Of a stretch of DNA of 64,000 nucleotides, positions 37,193 to 47,164 are shown in pieces (position 1 is the first letter of the stretch; each line of letters begins with the position of its first letter). The stretch spans positions 62,001 through 126,000 of the forward strand of contig NZ_JABUXU010000006.1 in the NCBI RefSeq assembly GCF_014897675.1, read 5' to 3'. Source of the DNA: Advenella sp. FME57 (GTDB lineage Bacteria; Pseudomonadota; Gammaproteobacteria; Burkholderiales; Burkholderiaceae_B). Made by a program: the position numbers and the translations under genes. The notes below the pieces were generated by a model. The model was not told the origin of the DNA. It was given only the letters and a program-made list of their open reading frames with translations, and did not search any database.

Positions 37193-37834
37193 TTATCCGA
37201 ACAGAAACAGACGCCCAAGCAGATCAAGCACCACACCGATGACCGGCAGCAGCACCACCTGCAACAGACCAAAGGCGATCAAGCCAAGCACAATGAAAAA
37301 TCCGTAGGGCTCCAGCCGCTGATAGGCAATGGCCCACTTCGCAGGCAGAAAGCCGGCGATGATGCGGCTGCCGTCCATGGGAGGAATAGGCAGCAGATTA
37401 AAGACCATCAGGAAGATATTGAGCGTAAAGCCGGCAATTGCCACCTTCCACCAGTAACTGTCCAGCAAACCAAAACCCAGCAACAGACGCGCCGTGATCA
37501 CCCACAAGATCCCCATTAACAGATTGGCCAGGGGCCGAGCCAGCGCCAGCAGGATACTATCCCGCTTCGGGTTTGCAAATTGTGACTCGTTCACTGGAAT
37601 CGGCTTGGGCCAGCCCACCACAAAACCCGGGTTGGCGGCGATCAGCAGCAACGGCACAAGAATGGTGCCGATGGGATCAATATGTTTGGCAGGATTAAGT
37701 GTAAGGCGGCCCAGCATGAGCGCCGTGCGATCGCCCAGCTTGTGGGCGACAAAGCCGCGTGCCGCTTCGGCAAGCGTAATGGCAAAAATCAGCGGAATGG
37801 CGTAAATGGTAATGGCACGAATAATGTCATTCAT
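37193..37834 (-). CDS. Site-2 protease (M50)-like membrane protein lacking HExxH
   Basis: A 213-residue membrane protein with about five hydrophobic segments. It matches the small FwdE-less M50 family over its length (LNPAKHIDPIGTILVPLLL; GWPKPIPVN; NLLPIPPMDGSRI). The zinc motif should be HEAAHG, but the sequence reads AEAARG at residues 22-27, and the codons GCC GAA GCG GCA CGC are clear. The third metal ligand, D154 in PMDGS, is kept. Proteolysis is therefore doubtful, and it may be a pseudoprotease. I use the ATG at 37834 with GAGGGG 10 bp upstream; an upstream start at 37912 adds 26 unlikely residues. Confidence 0.85.
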   Translation of the reverse strand: MNDIIRAITIYAIPLIFAITLAEAARGFVAHKLGDRTALMLGRLTLNPAKHIDPIGTILVPLLLIAANPGFVVGWPKPIPVNESQFANPKRDSILLALARPLANLLMGILWVITARLLLGFGLLDSYWWKVAIAGFTLNIFLMVFNLLPIPPMDGSRIIAGFLPAKWAIAYQRLEPYGFFIVLGLIAFGLLQVVLLPVIGVVLDLLGRLFLFG

Positions 37835-38186
37835 GATGGCGGCGCCCCTCACGGCAACGGACTGGCCGTTCGGCAACGATGGCCTGTAGCCAGGCCTGCC
37901 CGCTTCCACCATTCACACAACGATCGCCCGGAGAACCCGGTACGCCGACAACAACTTGATTCAACATATTTTTCATGACCCTATTTTAATCGTGAAAACC
38001 CACAAAAGAATGACAACCGGGTACCCCATGCGATTTCAGCTGCGCTGCAGATCTTGCATTCGGTTACGTGATTTGCCGCAATTTACCCGGTGATCCCGTA
38101 TAAAATCGGGGCGCAGTCATATAATTTCAAAGAAAAAAACAACCTGCCTGTCTCATTGTCGGTGGGTTTGCAACAGAGGGATCAAG
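37835..38186. other. Gap of 352 bp between divergent genes
   Basis: This separates the site-2-protease-like gene and the zinc metallopeptidase gene and must hold both promoters. A TATAAT hexamer at 38120-38125 is the best -10 candidate for the right-hand gene but has no good -35. A 49-codon frame on the minus strand (37828-37976) is not convincing. Confidence 0.45.
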
Positions 38187-39059
38187 ATGCGATTAGACGA
38201 TCAGGAACAAAGCAGCAATGTGGAAGACCGCCGTGGATCCGGCGGCTCTGGCCGTGGCCGTGGCATGCGGCTGGGTGGGGGCAAGATCGGCATCGGCACG
38301 ATCGTCGTTGCACTGGCCGCCTGGTATTTCCTGGGCATCAATCCGATGACCATTCTGGGCGGTGACGATATCCAGCAGGAACCCGCCGGGCAGTCACAAC
38401 AGGCCGGCGGGCCGGTTGCCGATGACCAGGACAAAGTATTTATGTCCAAGGTGCTCAAGACCACCGAAACTGTCTGGTCTGGCATCTTCAAGCAAAATGG
38501 CGGCACGTATCAGAATCCGGCACTGGTGCTCTACTCCGGCGCCACCCGCTCCGCCTGCGGCGTTGGTCAGGCCGCGATGGGGCCGTTTTATTGTCCCGAA
38601 GATCGCAAGGTGTATATGGACATGAGCTTCTTTCATCAGATGGGCGCGCAAATGGGGGTTCAGGGTGACTTTGCGCAGGGCTATGTGCTGGCTCACGAAG
38701 TTGGGCATCATGTACAGAATCTGCTGGGCGTCATGGACAAAATGGCCCAGGCGCGTAGTTCAATGAACGAGCGCCAGGCCAACGATCTGTCGGTGCGCGT
38801 CGAACTGCAGGCAGACTGCTTTGCAGGTATCTGGGCGCATGAACTGCAGAAAGAAGGCACCATTATTGAAGACGGCGACATTGAGGAAGCCATGAATGCC
38901 GCCGCAGCGGTTGGCGACGATCATATCCAGAAGCAGGCTCAGGGCTATGTAGTGCCCGACTCCTTTACGCACGGCTCTTCAGAGCAGCGCATGGGCTGGT
39001 TCAAGCGCGGCCTGGCCGGCGGCGATATGAAACAGTGCAATACGTTTGCGCAGCAGTAA
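38187..39059 (+). CDS. ypfJ: YpfJ-family neutral zinc metallopeptidase
   Basis: A 290-residue protein of the YpfJ/KPN_02809 family (putative neutral zinc metallopeptidase). The HExxH site is at H170-E171-V-G-H174 in LAHEVGHHVQ. One membrane helix at about residues 37-54 follows a Gly/Arg-rich cytoplasmic N-terminus, placing the catalytic domain in the periplasm. CGVGQAAMGPFYCPEDRKVYMD and the C-terminal SFTHGSSEQRMGWFKRGL are typical. Physiological substrate unknown. Divergent from the M50-like gene and 44 bp upstream of the HigA-like gene. Confidence 0.93.
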   Translation: MRLDDQEQSSNVEDRRGSGGSGRGRGMRLGGGKIGIGTIVVALAAWYFLGINPMTILGGDDIQQEPAGQSQQAGGPVADDQDKVFMSKVLKTTETVWSGIFKQNGGTYQNPALVLYSGATRSACGVGQAAMGPFYCPEDRKVYMDMSFFHQMGAQMGVQGDFAQGYVLAHEVGHHVQNLLGVMDKMAQARSSMNERQANDLSVRVELQADCFAGIWAHELQKEGTIIEDGDIEEAMNAAAAVGDDHIQKQAQGYVVPDSFTHGSSEQRMGWFKRGLAGGDMKQCNTFAQQ

Positions 39060-39103
39060 GGACGGGATGAATCGAATATCTGGACGATCCTAAGGAGTAG
39101 CAT

Positions 39104-39400
39104 ATGAACGCGCTTAATCATCCTCATCCTGGCCTCATTTTGCGTGAAGACGTCATTGTTCCGTTGGGTCTAACAGTAAGCGATGCCGCCGAAAAATTAG
39201 GCATGTCTCGAACTGCATTTTCACGTGTGATCAATGCAAAGGCGGGGATTAGCCCCGATTTGGCAATCAGGCTGGAAACGGCCGGCATCAGTTCCGCCCG
39301 CTTCTGGATTGCCTTACAAGCTGAATACGATCTTGAAAAAGCCAAGCAGCATAAGCAGCCAAAAGTTGCCCGTTTAATGGTTAAACCGGCGCTGACCTGA
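39104..39400 (+). CDS. HigA-family antitoxin-like HTH protein, no toxin partner seen
   Basis: A 98-residue XRE-type helix-turn-helix protein of the HigA/VapI family. It has the family opening HPGLILREDVIVPLGLTV and the HTH LGMSRTAFSRVINAKAGISP. TAAGGAGTAGCAT before the ATG is a strong ribosome-binding site. In type II systems higB normally lies directly upstream, but only 44 bp separate this gene from ypfJ and no toxin-sized frame follows. It is thus an orphan, perhaps a remnant antitoxin or a small regulator. Confidence 0.85.
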   Translation: MNALNHPHPGLILREDVIVPLGLTVSDAAEKLGMSRTAFSRVINAKAGISPDLAIRLETAGISSARFWIALQAEYDLEKAKQHKQPKVARLMVKPALT

Positions 39401-39563
39401 CTGAAAAACTGCTAAGGAACGCCTATGCGCATGACTCGGCAATACATCAATTTCTCATGAAAAGCCGACGATTTCGTTTGTCCGTTAGCGCCTCCCCCTA
39501 TAAAACCCAAACCGGGGTCTGCACGGAGTCAATCGCCCTTATTTGCCCAAACACTCGCCCTGC

Positions 39564-40733
39564 TCAGAACTTTCTCTTGCGGGCCGCTTCGCCTTGATTG
39601 CGATGAATATCATGTGTCACAAATGAAATATCATTATCGGGCATGGCAAGATAGTCGGGGTGCGATAGCGTACTGCGAATGTCCTTAAGCCCGGATTTCC
39701 AGTGATCGCGCATGGCACTTACGCCGAACTGATAATCTTTGTTGAACGACTCGTACTCGCGATCGCGGTAAATAAGTTGAATCACATTGCAGTGCTTGCT
39801 GTCGGCGATCGCCCGGGCCATATCCAGTGTTTCCGCGTCCAGCGTATGCTTGTCTGGTAACTGCTCAAGCACTTTGGCCATGACCGAACGCATGCGTTGC
39901 GTGCGTGCCCATTGATTGGTGACGAGCCGGGTACGGCTGGAGAACTGGATTTCCTTGACCCGGTCATAGACCTGCAGCATATTGTCTGGCAAATGCCCGC
40001 GGGCGCTCCATAAATCCACCTGGAAGACCAGTGTGTCGGCGTTCACTTGTGCATCCAGCACATAGCCCAGCGGTGTGTTGGACATGATCCCGCCGTCCCA
40101 GTAATACTCGCCATCGATCAGAACCGGCGCGAAGGCCGGCGGCAATGCGCCGGAAGCCATGAAGTGCGCCGGTGTCAGACGGTGCCTGTCGTTGCAGAAA
40201 TAGGTGAAGTTGCCGGTGCGCACATTCACAGCGCCGACCGATACGTTCAGGTGCCCATGGTTGATCAGGTCAAAATCACACAGCCGTTCAAGCGTCTCGC
40301 GCAATGGCGTCATGTCATAAAAACCGGTATGCTCAATGCTGCCTTTCGCATACAACGAGGGTGGCGGAAAGCGCGGCGTGAAAAAGCCTTTTTGCCCGTC
40401 CATCATGGCAGACATGCCATACATGGCCGATAGGCTGCTGCGGGTCAGGTCATTGAACCGGAACAGGCTTTGTTCCAGCCACGGCATCAGCCCAAAACCA
40501 TTATTGGACTGGCAGATGGTATCCCAGAACTCATGGAGCCGTTGCGCGCGTTTGCCCGGCGGGTTTCCGGCAATGATGGCGGTGTTAAGCGCGCCAATGG
40601 AGATGCCGGAAATCCAGTTGGGCTCTATTTCGGCCTGCTCCAGGCCTTCAAATACGCCGGCCTGGTAGGCGCCAAGCGCCCCACCACCTTGTAAAACCAG
40701 CGCAATCCGTTCGTACTCGGGTAACTGAACCAT
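39564..40733 (-). CDS. Patatin-like phospholipase family protein
   Basis: A 389-residue lipid acyl hydrolase. The oxyanion loop is GGGALG (residues 16-21), the nucleophile S45 lies in GISIG, and the catalytic aspartate is in the DGG of YWDGGIMSN. The C-terminal third is of the kind often annotated as DUF3734. The family may hydrolyse phospholipids or polyhydroxyalkanoate-related esters. It lies 9 bp downstream of a 3-hydroxybutyrate dehydrogenase gene on the same strand, which favours a link to hydroxybutyrate or PHB metabolism (inference). No signal peptide. Confidence 0.9.
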   Translation of the reverse strand: MVQLPEYERIALVLQGGGALGAYQAGVFEGLEQAEIEPNWISGISIGALNTAIIAGNPPGKRAQRLHEFWDTICQSNNGFGLMPWLEQSLFRFNDLTRSSLSAMYGMSAMMDGQKGFFTPRFPPPSLYAKGSIEHTGFYDMTPLRETLERLCDFDLINHGHLNVSVGAVNVRTGNFTYFCNDRHRLTPAHFMASGALPPAFAPVLIDGEYYWDGGIMSNTPLGYVLDAQVNADTLVFQVDLWSARGHLPDNMLQVYDRVKEIQFSSRTRLVTNQWARTQRMRSVMAKVLEQLPDKHTLDAETLDMARAIADSKHCNVIQLIYRDREYESFNKDYQFGVSAMRDHWKSGLKDIRSTLSHPDYLAMPDNDISFVTHDIHRNQGEAARKRKF

Positions 40734-40742
40734 AAATATGCT

Positions 40743-41540
40743 CTACTGCATGAACCAGCCGTGGCTGACCACGACCGATTGACCGGTAAGCGCGTTATTG
40801 GGAAACGCGGCCAGAAACAGGGCCGTCTGGGCGATATCCTGCGGCGTCGTAAATTCGCCATCCACTGTCCCCGCCAGCATCACGTTCTTGATCACCTCTT
40901 CTTCCGAAATACCCAATTCCTTGGCCTGTTCAGGAATCTGTTTTTCCACGATGGGCGTGCGTACAAAACCAGGGCAGATCACATGCGAGCGCACATTGTG
41001 GGCAGCGCCCTCTTTGGCCAACACCCGGGCCAGCCCCAGCAAGCCGTGCTTGGCGGTCACATAAGGCGCTTTCAGTTTTGAGGCCTCATGAGAATGCACC
41101 GATCCCATATAAATAACAACGCCTTTTTTTGCCTTGTACATATGCTGCAGGGCCGCCTTGGTGGTCAGGAATGCACCATCCAAATGAATGGCCAGCATCT
41201 TTTTCCACTTTGCAAATTCGAACTTGTCGATAGACTCGATGGTCTGGATGCCTGCATTTGACACCAAAATGTCCAGCGCGCCAAAGTGCGCGACAAGATC
41301 GTCCACGCCCTTGTTGACCTGCGCTTCGTCGGTCACGTCCATGGCAATCCCGAAGGCTTTTCCACCCGCAGCATTAATTTGCTCTGCCACCTCGTTGGCG
41401 CCGTCCAGATTCAGGTCTGCAATGCCCACTGCGGCACCGGCCTTGGCATACGTTTCGGCAATTTCCTTGCCCAGGCCGCTGGCCGCGCCGGTAACCAATG
41501 CCACTTTGCCGGCGAGTGAGGTTTGTACTTCGGTTGTCAT
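40743..41540 (-). CDS. 3-hydroxybutyrate dehydrogenase
   Basis: A 265-residue short-chain dehydrogenase. The cofactor site is TGAASGLG near residue 18, LVSNAGIQ follows, and the catalytic Tyr-Lys pair is in YVTAKHG. Length and the ending [13 protein letters not shown] agree with D-beta-hydroxybutyrate dehydrogenases, which oxidise 3-hydroxybutyrate to acetoacetate with NAD. It is the first gene of a likely two-gene operon with the patatin-like lipase. Confidence 0.88.
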   Translation of the reverse strand: MTTEVQTSLAGKVALVTGAASGLGKEIAETYAKAGAAVGIADLNLDGANEVAEQINAAGGKAFGIAMDVTDEAQVNKGVDDLVAHFGALDILVSNAGIQTIESIDKFEFAKWKKMLAIHLDGAFLTTKAALQHMYKAKKGVVIYMGSVHSHEASKLKAPYVTAKHGLLGLARVLAKEGAAHNVRSHVICPGFVRTPIVEKQIPEQAKELGISEEEVIKNVMLAGTVDGEFTTPQDIAQTALFLAAFPNNALTGQSVVVSHGWFMQ

Positions 41541-41706
41541 TACATCTCTCCTGAAATTTCAATGAGCGGGTGGCGGGTACGCGCCCGAAGACAGGCCCTT
41601 GCCACTGGCGAGTAAACAAATAGGAACGGAACACCAGAATAACAAAATTATAGGCCCACTGATTCGGTTACGCAGTAGCGCAACACATACATGCCGCAAA
41701 TGGACG

Positions 41707-41738
41707 AAAAAAAAGCCAGAATCCGATTCTGGCTTTTT
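41707..41738 (-). terminator. Rho-independent terminator of aspS
   Basis: AAAAGCCAGAATC, CG and GATTCTGGCTTTTT form a long perfect stem 8 bp beyond the aspS stop. Runs of A and T flank both sides, so it could act in either direction. Confidence 0.92.
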
Positions 41739-41745
41739 CTCTGGT

Positions 41746-43539
41746 TTATTCGACGACTGTTTTATTACGCAAACGAATATGCAGCTCACGCAATTGCTTT
41801 TCATCGACTGGCGATGGCGCCTGCGTAAGCAGACACTGCGCCCGTTGTGTTTTGGGAAAAGCAATCACGTCACGGATGGACTCGGCGCCAGCCATCATGG
41901 TCACCAGGCGATCCAGCCCCAGGGCCAGGCCGCCATGCGGAGGCGCGCCGTACTGCAGCGCATCCAGCAGGAAGCCGAATTTGGCGCGTGCCTCTTCATC
42001 GCTGATGTTCAGGGCACGGAATACCTTGCTTTGCACTTCTTCGCGATGGATACGGACTGAACCGCCGCCGATTTCCCAGCCGTTGAGCACCAGATCATAC
42101 GCCTTGGCGTAAGCCTTGGATGGATCAGTGGTGAGAAAATCCTCGTGACCATCTTTCGGGCTGGTAAAGGGATGGTGCGCGGCGAAATATCGTCCCTCTT
42201 GCTCGTCATACTCGAACATCGGGAAATCAACCACCCACAACGGCTTCCAGCTGTCTTCGAACAGGCCGGTGGATTTGGCAAAGTCACTGTGGCCCAGCTT
42301 GACACGCAAGGCGCCCATGGCGTCGTTCACGACTTTGGCCTTGTCGGCGCCAAAGAAAATGATATCGCCGGCGGCAGCGCCCGAACGTTGCAGGATTTCA
42401 TTGATCGCAGCGTCGTGCAGGTTTTTCACGATCGGCGACTGCAGGCCTTCGCGACCCTTGGCCGGGTCGTTGACCTTGATCCATGCCAGGCCCCTTGCAC
42501 CGTAGATGCTGACAAACTGGGTGTAGTCGTCAATTTCCTTGCGTGACAACTCGGCACCACCCGGTACGCGCAATGCGACAACACGTCCGCCCGGCTGGAC
42601 CGCAGCGGCAGAGAACACCTTGAAGTCAACGTCTTTCATCACGTCGGTCAGTTCAGTAAACTCCAACTTGACGCGCATGTCCGGCTTGTCGGACCCGAAA
42701 CGGCGCATGGCTTCGTCCCAGCCCATGATCGGGAAGCGTGCATCCAGGTCCACGTTCTGCACCTGCTTGAACACATGGCGCACCATGCCTTCAAAAATTT
42801 CACGAATCTCTTCTTCGTTCAGGAACGAGGTTTCGCAATCGATCTGTGTGAATTCAGGCTGGCGATCGGCGCGCAGGTCCTCATCGCGGAAGCATTTGAC
42901 GATCTGATAGTAACGATCAAAGCCGGCCACCATCAGCATTTGCTTGAACAGCTGGGGCGACTGTGGCAGGGCAAAGAACTGCCCATCATGCACCCGTGAT
43001 GGCACCAGATAATCGCGGGCGCCTTCGGGTGTGCTTTTGGTCAGCATGGGTGTTTCGATATCGATAAAGCCAAGCCCGTCCAGGAACTTGCGCACTTCGA
43101 TGGAAACCCGATAGCGCAGCATCAGGTTGCGCTGCATTTGCGGGCGGCGCAAGTCCAGTACGCGATGCGTCAGGCGGGTCGTTTCAGACAGGTTTTCGTC
43201 ATCAAGCTGAAACGGCGGTGTGACGGAGGCATTGAGCACTTCGACTTCGCGGCACAGTACTTCAATTTCACCCGAGACCAGCTCCTTGTTGGAGGTGCCT
43301 TCGGGGCGGCGGCGCACCAGACCGGTAATACGGATGCAGTATTCGTTACGGATTTCTTCCGCTATTGCAAAGGCCTGCGCATTGTCGGGATCGAAAACGA
43401 TCTGTGCAATGCCTTCGCGGTCACGCAGATCAATAAAAATCACGCCGCCATGATCGCGGCGACGGTGCACCCAGCCGAAAAGGGTGACAGTTTGATCCAG
43501 CTGATCAAGGCTGACTTGACCGGTGTAGCAGGTACGCAT
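41746..43539 (-). CDS. aspS: Aspartyl-tRNA synthetase
   Basis: A 597-residue class II synthetase. The N-terminal anticodon-binding OB fold contains [20 protein letters not shown], the catalytic core has motif 2 [18 protein letters not shown] and motif 3 [10 protein letters not shown], and the bacterial GAD insertion lies in the middle. Length is normal for bacterial AspS. The frame is open 62 codons further upstream (to 43725), but GGAG sits 8 bp before the ATG at 43539 and the protein then starts at the standard MRT position. Located downstream of fmdB. Confidence 0.97.
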   Translation of the reverse strand: MRTCYTGQVSLDQLDQTVTLFGWVHRRRDHGGVIFIDLRDREGIAQIVFDPDNAQAFAIAEEIRNEYCIRITGLVRRRPEGTSNKELVSGEIEVLCREVEVLNASVTPPFQLDDENLSETTRLTHRVLDLRRPQMQRNLMLRYRVSIEVRKFLDGLGFIDIETPMLTKSTPEGARDYLVPSRVHDGQFFALPQSPQLFKQMLMVAGFDRYYQIVKCFRDEDLRADRQPEFTQIDCETSFLNEEEIREIFEGMVRHVFKQVQNVDLDARFPIMGWDEAMRRFGSDKPDMRVKLEFTELTDVMKDVDFKVFSAAAVQPGGRVVALRVPGGAELSRKEIDDYTQFVSIYGARGLAWIKVNDPAKGREGLQSPIVKNLHDAAINEILQRSGAAAGDIIFFGADKAKVVNDAMGALRVKLGHSDFAKSTGLFEDSWKPLWVVDFPMFEYDEQEGRYFAAHHPFTSPKDGHEDFLTTDPSKAYAKAYDLVLNGWEIGGGSVRIHREEVQSKVFRALNISDEEARAKFGFLLDALQYGAPPHGGLALGLDRLVTMMAGAESIRDVIAFPKTQRAQCLLTQAPSPVDEKQLRELHIRLRNKTVVE

Positions 43540-43627
43540 GAAAAATGCTCCGAAATTCTTTGATTTTGTGTAAATGCTTGAAGCGGCACAGGCCAGAGGC
43601 ACTGCGCCGCCGCTGGCAGACGGCAAA

Positions 43628-43912
43628 TTATGCAGCGCTGCCTTCAGATGAGGATGGGGTCGGCGCGGCCGCGCTCTGACCGGCACTGCCCGTGTCGGAC
43701 TTGGCCGCAGCGTTGCCGGCGCCATTGCTGCCGCCGCGGAAATCGGTTACATACCAGCCAGAGCCCTTGAGCTGAAAACCGGCAGCAGTAACCTGCTTGG
43801 AAAACGTGCTTTGACCACACTCGGGACAAGTGGTCAGCGGCGCATCGGACATTTTTTGCAGCACATCCTTGGCATGGCCGCAGGCGCTGCATTTATATGC
43901 ATAAATAGGCAC
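43628..43912 (-). CDS. FmdB-family zinc ribbon protein
   Basis: A 94-residue protein starting with GTG (43912), giving the conserved [12 protein letters not shown] beginning. Two CxxC pairs (CSAC and CPEC) form a zinc ribbon, followed by a Gly/Ser/Ala-rich tail. FmdB-family proteins were named after a formamidase regulator, but the general role is unknown. The open frame continues 34 codons upstream without family similarity. It lies 88 bp upstream of aspS, an order common in betaproteobacteria. Confidence 0.9.
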   Translation of the reverse strand: MPIYAYKCSACGHAKDVLQKMSDAPLTTCPECGQSTFSKQVTAAGFQLKGSGWYVTDFRGGSNGAGNAAAKSDTGSAGQSAAAPTPSSSEGSAA

Positions 43913-44038
43913 AACGAACTCGCAAAAAAACAGGGTGAAAAGAGATACAAACCCGAACGGGGCGACCCAAAAAATGGGGCGCATTCGGGAATGCATATAG
44001 GGACTTATCCCCAAAGTAACCTCTTATTTTATCGCAAT

Positions 44039-45340
44039 TTACAGACCTGTATTTCCCAGAAGTTGCACCGGCAGCAAAAACATGGCCGCGGCCACCAGTG
44101 TCGGAACCAGCGCCGCCAGCAACAAGTATTTGGGCGAGATCGCCTCATCGGGAAAACACCCCTTGAGGATGGAAAACCCGGCCGGATTGGGCGCATTGGC
44201 AATCACGGTCAGACCACCGCCGGTCACCGCGCCGGCAACCAGCATATAGCGCCAGACCTCGTTGGTGCCCTCCACCAGCGAGCCCAGATACGTTAATGCT
44301 GCGTTATCGGTAATTGCCGTCAATGCCGTTGCACCCCAGTACAGCAACGCGGGCGACAGCCCTGCCAGCAAATCCTGCAGCCACCATTGCTGCAACCCGC
44401 CCAGCACAATAAGCCCCGCCAGAAAGAACGCCACCATGAGCGCCTCTTTGATCATCAGCTTGTCCTGATAGTGTTCGTAGGCCGAGCAATAACCCACAAA
44501 CAGCATCATCAACCCGATGAACACGGCCGGATGGTGGGCGAAAATCACAATACTGGCCAGAAATGCCAGATGAATCAGAATGACGAACCAGGGCACCGGC
44601 GCACGTTCGTCACTATTGGTCCGGGTCTGTTCATTGGCATGCTCGCCGGCGACCACCAATTCCTTGCGCATCAGAAAGGTAAGCGCACTGGCATTGATCA
44701 CCACCGCAATCGCTGCCTTCCAGCCGAAATGGGTTGCCATGTACGCAGAATCCCAGCCAAATGAGCTGGCCACCATCAGCACTGGCGGGGCAGCATAGGA
44801 CGTAAGCACCCCACCGATGGAAATATTGACGAACAGCACGCCCACGGCCATGTATTTGAACCGGGTATGGCTGCTGTGATCAAAGAATGCACGCTTGAGC
44901 AACAAGGCGGCCAGCGTCATCGCAGCCGGTTCGGTAATAAACGACCCGGCCAGCGGGACCAGTGTCAGGGTCAGAAAAAAGGTGGCGATAGAGGTCTGCA
45001 GGGGCAGCACGCGGGCCAGATAGCGCACCGTTGTGCCGACCATCACCAGAATAGGCCGGCTGGCGGCAACGACCATGATCGCAAATACGAACAGCGGCTC
45101 GGTAAAGTTTCGGCTGTCCATATACTTGACCGCGCTCTCGAGCCCGCCGGTCACGCCCATGAAGATGATCAGAATGGACGCCCATAAGCCGAATACCGCC
45201 TCGACCTCCGAAAAAACATGCCACAAGCCCGAGTGCGGCCCGCCCTCATGTGCTTTTCTGGCAAAAAACGGCACCGAAAAGGTGTGCACAATGGCAATCG
45301 CAAACAGTACCGTTGCGATCAACTCGATCATGTCCGGCAT
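44039..45340 (-). CDS. Putative Na+/H+ antiporter (Na_H_antiport_3 family)
   Basis: A 433-residue polytopic membrane protein with about eleven hydrophobic segments. Features include TFSVPFFARKAHEGGPHSGLWH in the first loop, FITEPAAMTLAALLL, and the late TAITDNAALTYLG and TGGGLTVIANAPNPAG segments, which place it in the putative Na+/H+ antiporter group related to ion transporters of the ArsB/NhaD type. Function in sodium or pH homeostasis is inferred from family only. It is 111 bp downstream of msrC on the same strand. Confidence 0.8.
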   Translation of the reverse strand: MPDMIELIATVLFAIAIVHTFSVPFFARKAHEGGPHSGLWHVFSEVEAVFGLWASILIIFMGVTGGLESAVKYMDSRNFTEPLFVFAIMVVAASRPILVMVGTTVRYLARVLPLQTSIATFFLTLTLVPLAGSFITEPAAMTLAALLLKRAFFDHSSHTRFKYMAVGVLFVNISIGGVLTSYAAPPVLMVASSFGWDSAYMATHFGWKAAIAVVINASALTFLMRKELVVAGEHANEQTRTNSDERAPVPWFVILIHLAFLASIVIFAHHPAVFIGLMMLFVGYCSAYEHYQDKLMIKEALMVAFFLAGLIVLGGLQQWWLQDLLAGLSPALLYWGATALTAITDNAALTYLGSLVEGTNEVWRYMLVAGAVTGGGLTVIANAPNPAGFSILKGCFPDEAISPKYLLLAALVPTLVAAAMFLLPVQLLGNTGL

Positions 45341-45451
45341 GATTATCCTTTATTTGTCACTAACGAAATGGGGGGATTTTACGGACATCCCCATGATGAT
45401 TTCAATCGAAACACAGACAAATAAGGGTTTATCTGTGCACGATCAGGCAGA

Positions 45452-45952
45452 TTACACCCTGGCGCCAACGTAGGCATCCAGCCATACCTGGCAGAGCGCC
45501 TGCATACCGGCTTTGTCCTCTTGGGTAAAACGGTCAGGCTTGGGACTGTCCACATCCCAAACGCCGATCAGCTTATCATCCCTGAACAAGGGAATGACAA
45601 TTTCCGAACGGGACGCCGCATCGCAGGCAATATGGCCCGGAAAGGCAAATACATCAGGCACCAGCTGGGCTTGGCCGGTCGCGGCCGCCGTGCCGCATAC
45701 GCCTTGTCCCATTGCAATACGTACGCAGGCAATCTTCCCCTGGAAAGGCCCCAGCACCAACTGGCTGCCATCATGAAAATAAAAGCCGGCCCAGTTCAGA
45801 TCGGGTACGGTGTGATACACCAGCGCCGCCAGATTGGCCGCATTGGCAATATGGCTGGGTTCGCCGTCAAACAGCGAGCGCGCCTGGGCAACCAGTGTGT
45901 CGTACATGGCTGGCACCGACTCAAAGCCGGAAGAATGATCGAAACTGAACAT
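45452..45952 (-). CDS. msrC: Free methionine-(R)-sulfoxide reductase (GAF domain)
   Basis: A 166-residue GAF-domain reductase for free methionine-R-sulfoxide. Diagnostic cysteines are C76 (KIACVRIA), C86 (GQGVCGTAA) and C110 (GHIACDAASRSEIVIPL). I use the ATG at 45952; the frame continues 64 codons upstream with no family similarity. Length then matches the family (about 160-165). It lies upstream of the antiporter gene and is divergent from ubiA. Confidence 0.93.
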   Translation of the reverse strand: MFSFDHSSGFESVPAMYDTLVAQARSLFDGEPSHIANAANLAALVYHTVPDLNWAGFYFHDGSQLVLGPFQGKIACVRIAMGQGVCGTAAATGQAQLVPDVFAFPGHIACDAASRSEIVIPLFRDDKLIGVWDVDSPKPDRFTQEDKAGMQALCQVWLDAYVGARV

Positions 45953-46238
45953 AATCGGTCTTGGATAGAGTGAGCACCGCAGTTGCGCAAAGACAGACCC
46001 AAAGCGAGGCGCCCACGCACAACAAGCGGCGATATTGACTGGCAGGCTTGATTGACAAAAACCATACCGCGGGACTCCGATTGTATCCACAAACCCGGTC
46101 CTGGCAGCAAAAACCACTGCCAGCTTCGCAGGAAATTGCGTCATACCCGCCGCGCGGCCCCCTTGGCTGGCAAAACCTTTAAAATCGCTCTTTCAGTATC
46201 AAATACGCCGCGAACCCTTGCGACACTTAGCACATACC

Positions 46239-47153
46239 ATGGCCAGCACTCACTCTGATCTTAACGACATTCGCCACAACGACTGGGTGGAACATTATCT
46301 GCCCACCGCCTGGCGTCCGTACGCGCGGCTTTGCCGGCTGGACCGCCCTGTTGGCACCTGGCTCACGTTGCTGCCGTGCATCGCGGCGCTGATCCAGGCC
46401 CAGCACGGCATGCCCACGCTGCTGCGTTTTGTGGTTTTCTGCCTGGGCGCCTTGCTCATGCGCAGTGTGGGCTGCACCGTCAATGACATCTGTGATCGCA
46501 ACTTCGACAAGCATGTAGAGCGCACCCGCTTTCGCCCATTGACCAGCGGCCAGATCTCGCTCAAACAGGCCATTATCTTTCTGTTCGCGCAACTGATGGT
46601 GGCCGCCCTGCTGCTGTTTTTCATCAATACCTACAGCCGCTGGCTGGCTGTGGCCCTGGTGCCGCTGGTTTTCATCTACCCGTTGTGCAAGCGCTTTACC
46701 TATTGGCCGCAATTGGTGCTGGGCGTCGCTTTCAATTGGGGAATGCTAATGGCCTGGTCTGATACCACCAATAGCGTACCGCTGGCTGCCGTTCTTATGT
46801 GGATGGGGGCGGTCACGTGGCAGATCGGCTATGACACCATCTATGCCTATACCGACATGAAGGACGATGAACAGCTGGGGCTGCGATCCACCGCGCTTCG
46901 CTTCAGGAACCAGGGACTGGCCTGGCTTATCGGATTTTACGCCGCCACTGTTATCTTGTGGACCCTGCCCGGCATCATGCTGGGGTTCGGCTGGCTGTAT
47001 TATGTATTCATGCTGGCTATTGCCCTGCATTTTTACTGGCAATTGTCTACCTTTGATATACAAAATCCGGGCCGCAGCTTTACGCTGTTTCGCGCCAACA
47101 TCTGGACCGGCAGCCTGCTGGTAGCCGGCTCGCTAGGCGGCACGCTGCTGTAA
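46239..47153 (+). CDS. ubiA: 4-hydroxybenzoate octaprenyltransferase
   Basis: A 304-residue membrane prenyltransferase of ubiquinone synthesis. The two aspartate-rich motifs are NDICDRNFDKHVERTRFRP (DxxxD) and DTIYAYTDMKDDEQLG. About eight hydrophobic segments are visible, and RLDRPVGTWLTLLPC near the start is typical. The frame opens at a TTG (46218), but the ATG at 46239 is preferred. Divergent from msrC. Confidence 0.96.
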   Translation: MASTHSDLNDIRHNDWVEHYLPTAWRPYARLCRLDRPVGTWLTLLPCIAALIQAQHGMPTLLRFVVFCLGALLMRSVGCTVNDICDRNFDKHVERTRFRPLTSGQISLKQAIIFLFAQLMVAALLLFFINTYSRWLAVALVPLVFIYPLCKRFTYWPQLVLGVAFNWGMLMAWSDTTNSVPLAAVLMWMGAVTWQIGYDTIYAYTDMKDDEQLGLRSTALRFRNQGLAWLIGFYAATVILWTLPGIMLGFGWLYYVFMLAIALHFYWQLSTFDIQNPGRSFTLFRANIWTGSLLVAGSLGGTLL

Positions 47154-47164
47154 GCACAAAATGT

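Noticed and set aside
37828-37976. A 49-codon minus-strand frame overlapping the start of the M50-like gene
   Set aside because: Only AGGG at a poor distance precedes it, and the sequence resembles nothing known; too weak to call.
43540-43725. 62-codon N-terminal extension of aspS
   Set aside because: A ribosome-binding site precedes the ATG at 43539, and the extension is unlike AspS.
45412-45437. Imperfect inverted repeat CACAGA...TCTGTG between msrC and the antiporter gene
   Set aside because: The arms match only 6 bp cleanly and there is no T run or second copy, so it is not called as an operator or terminator.
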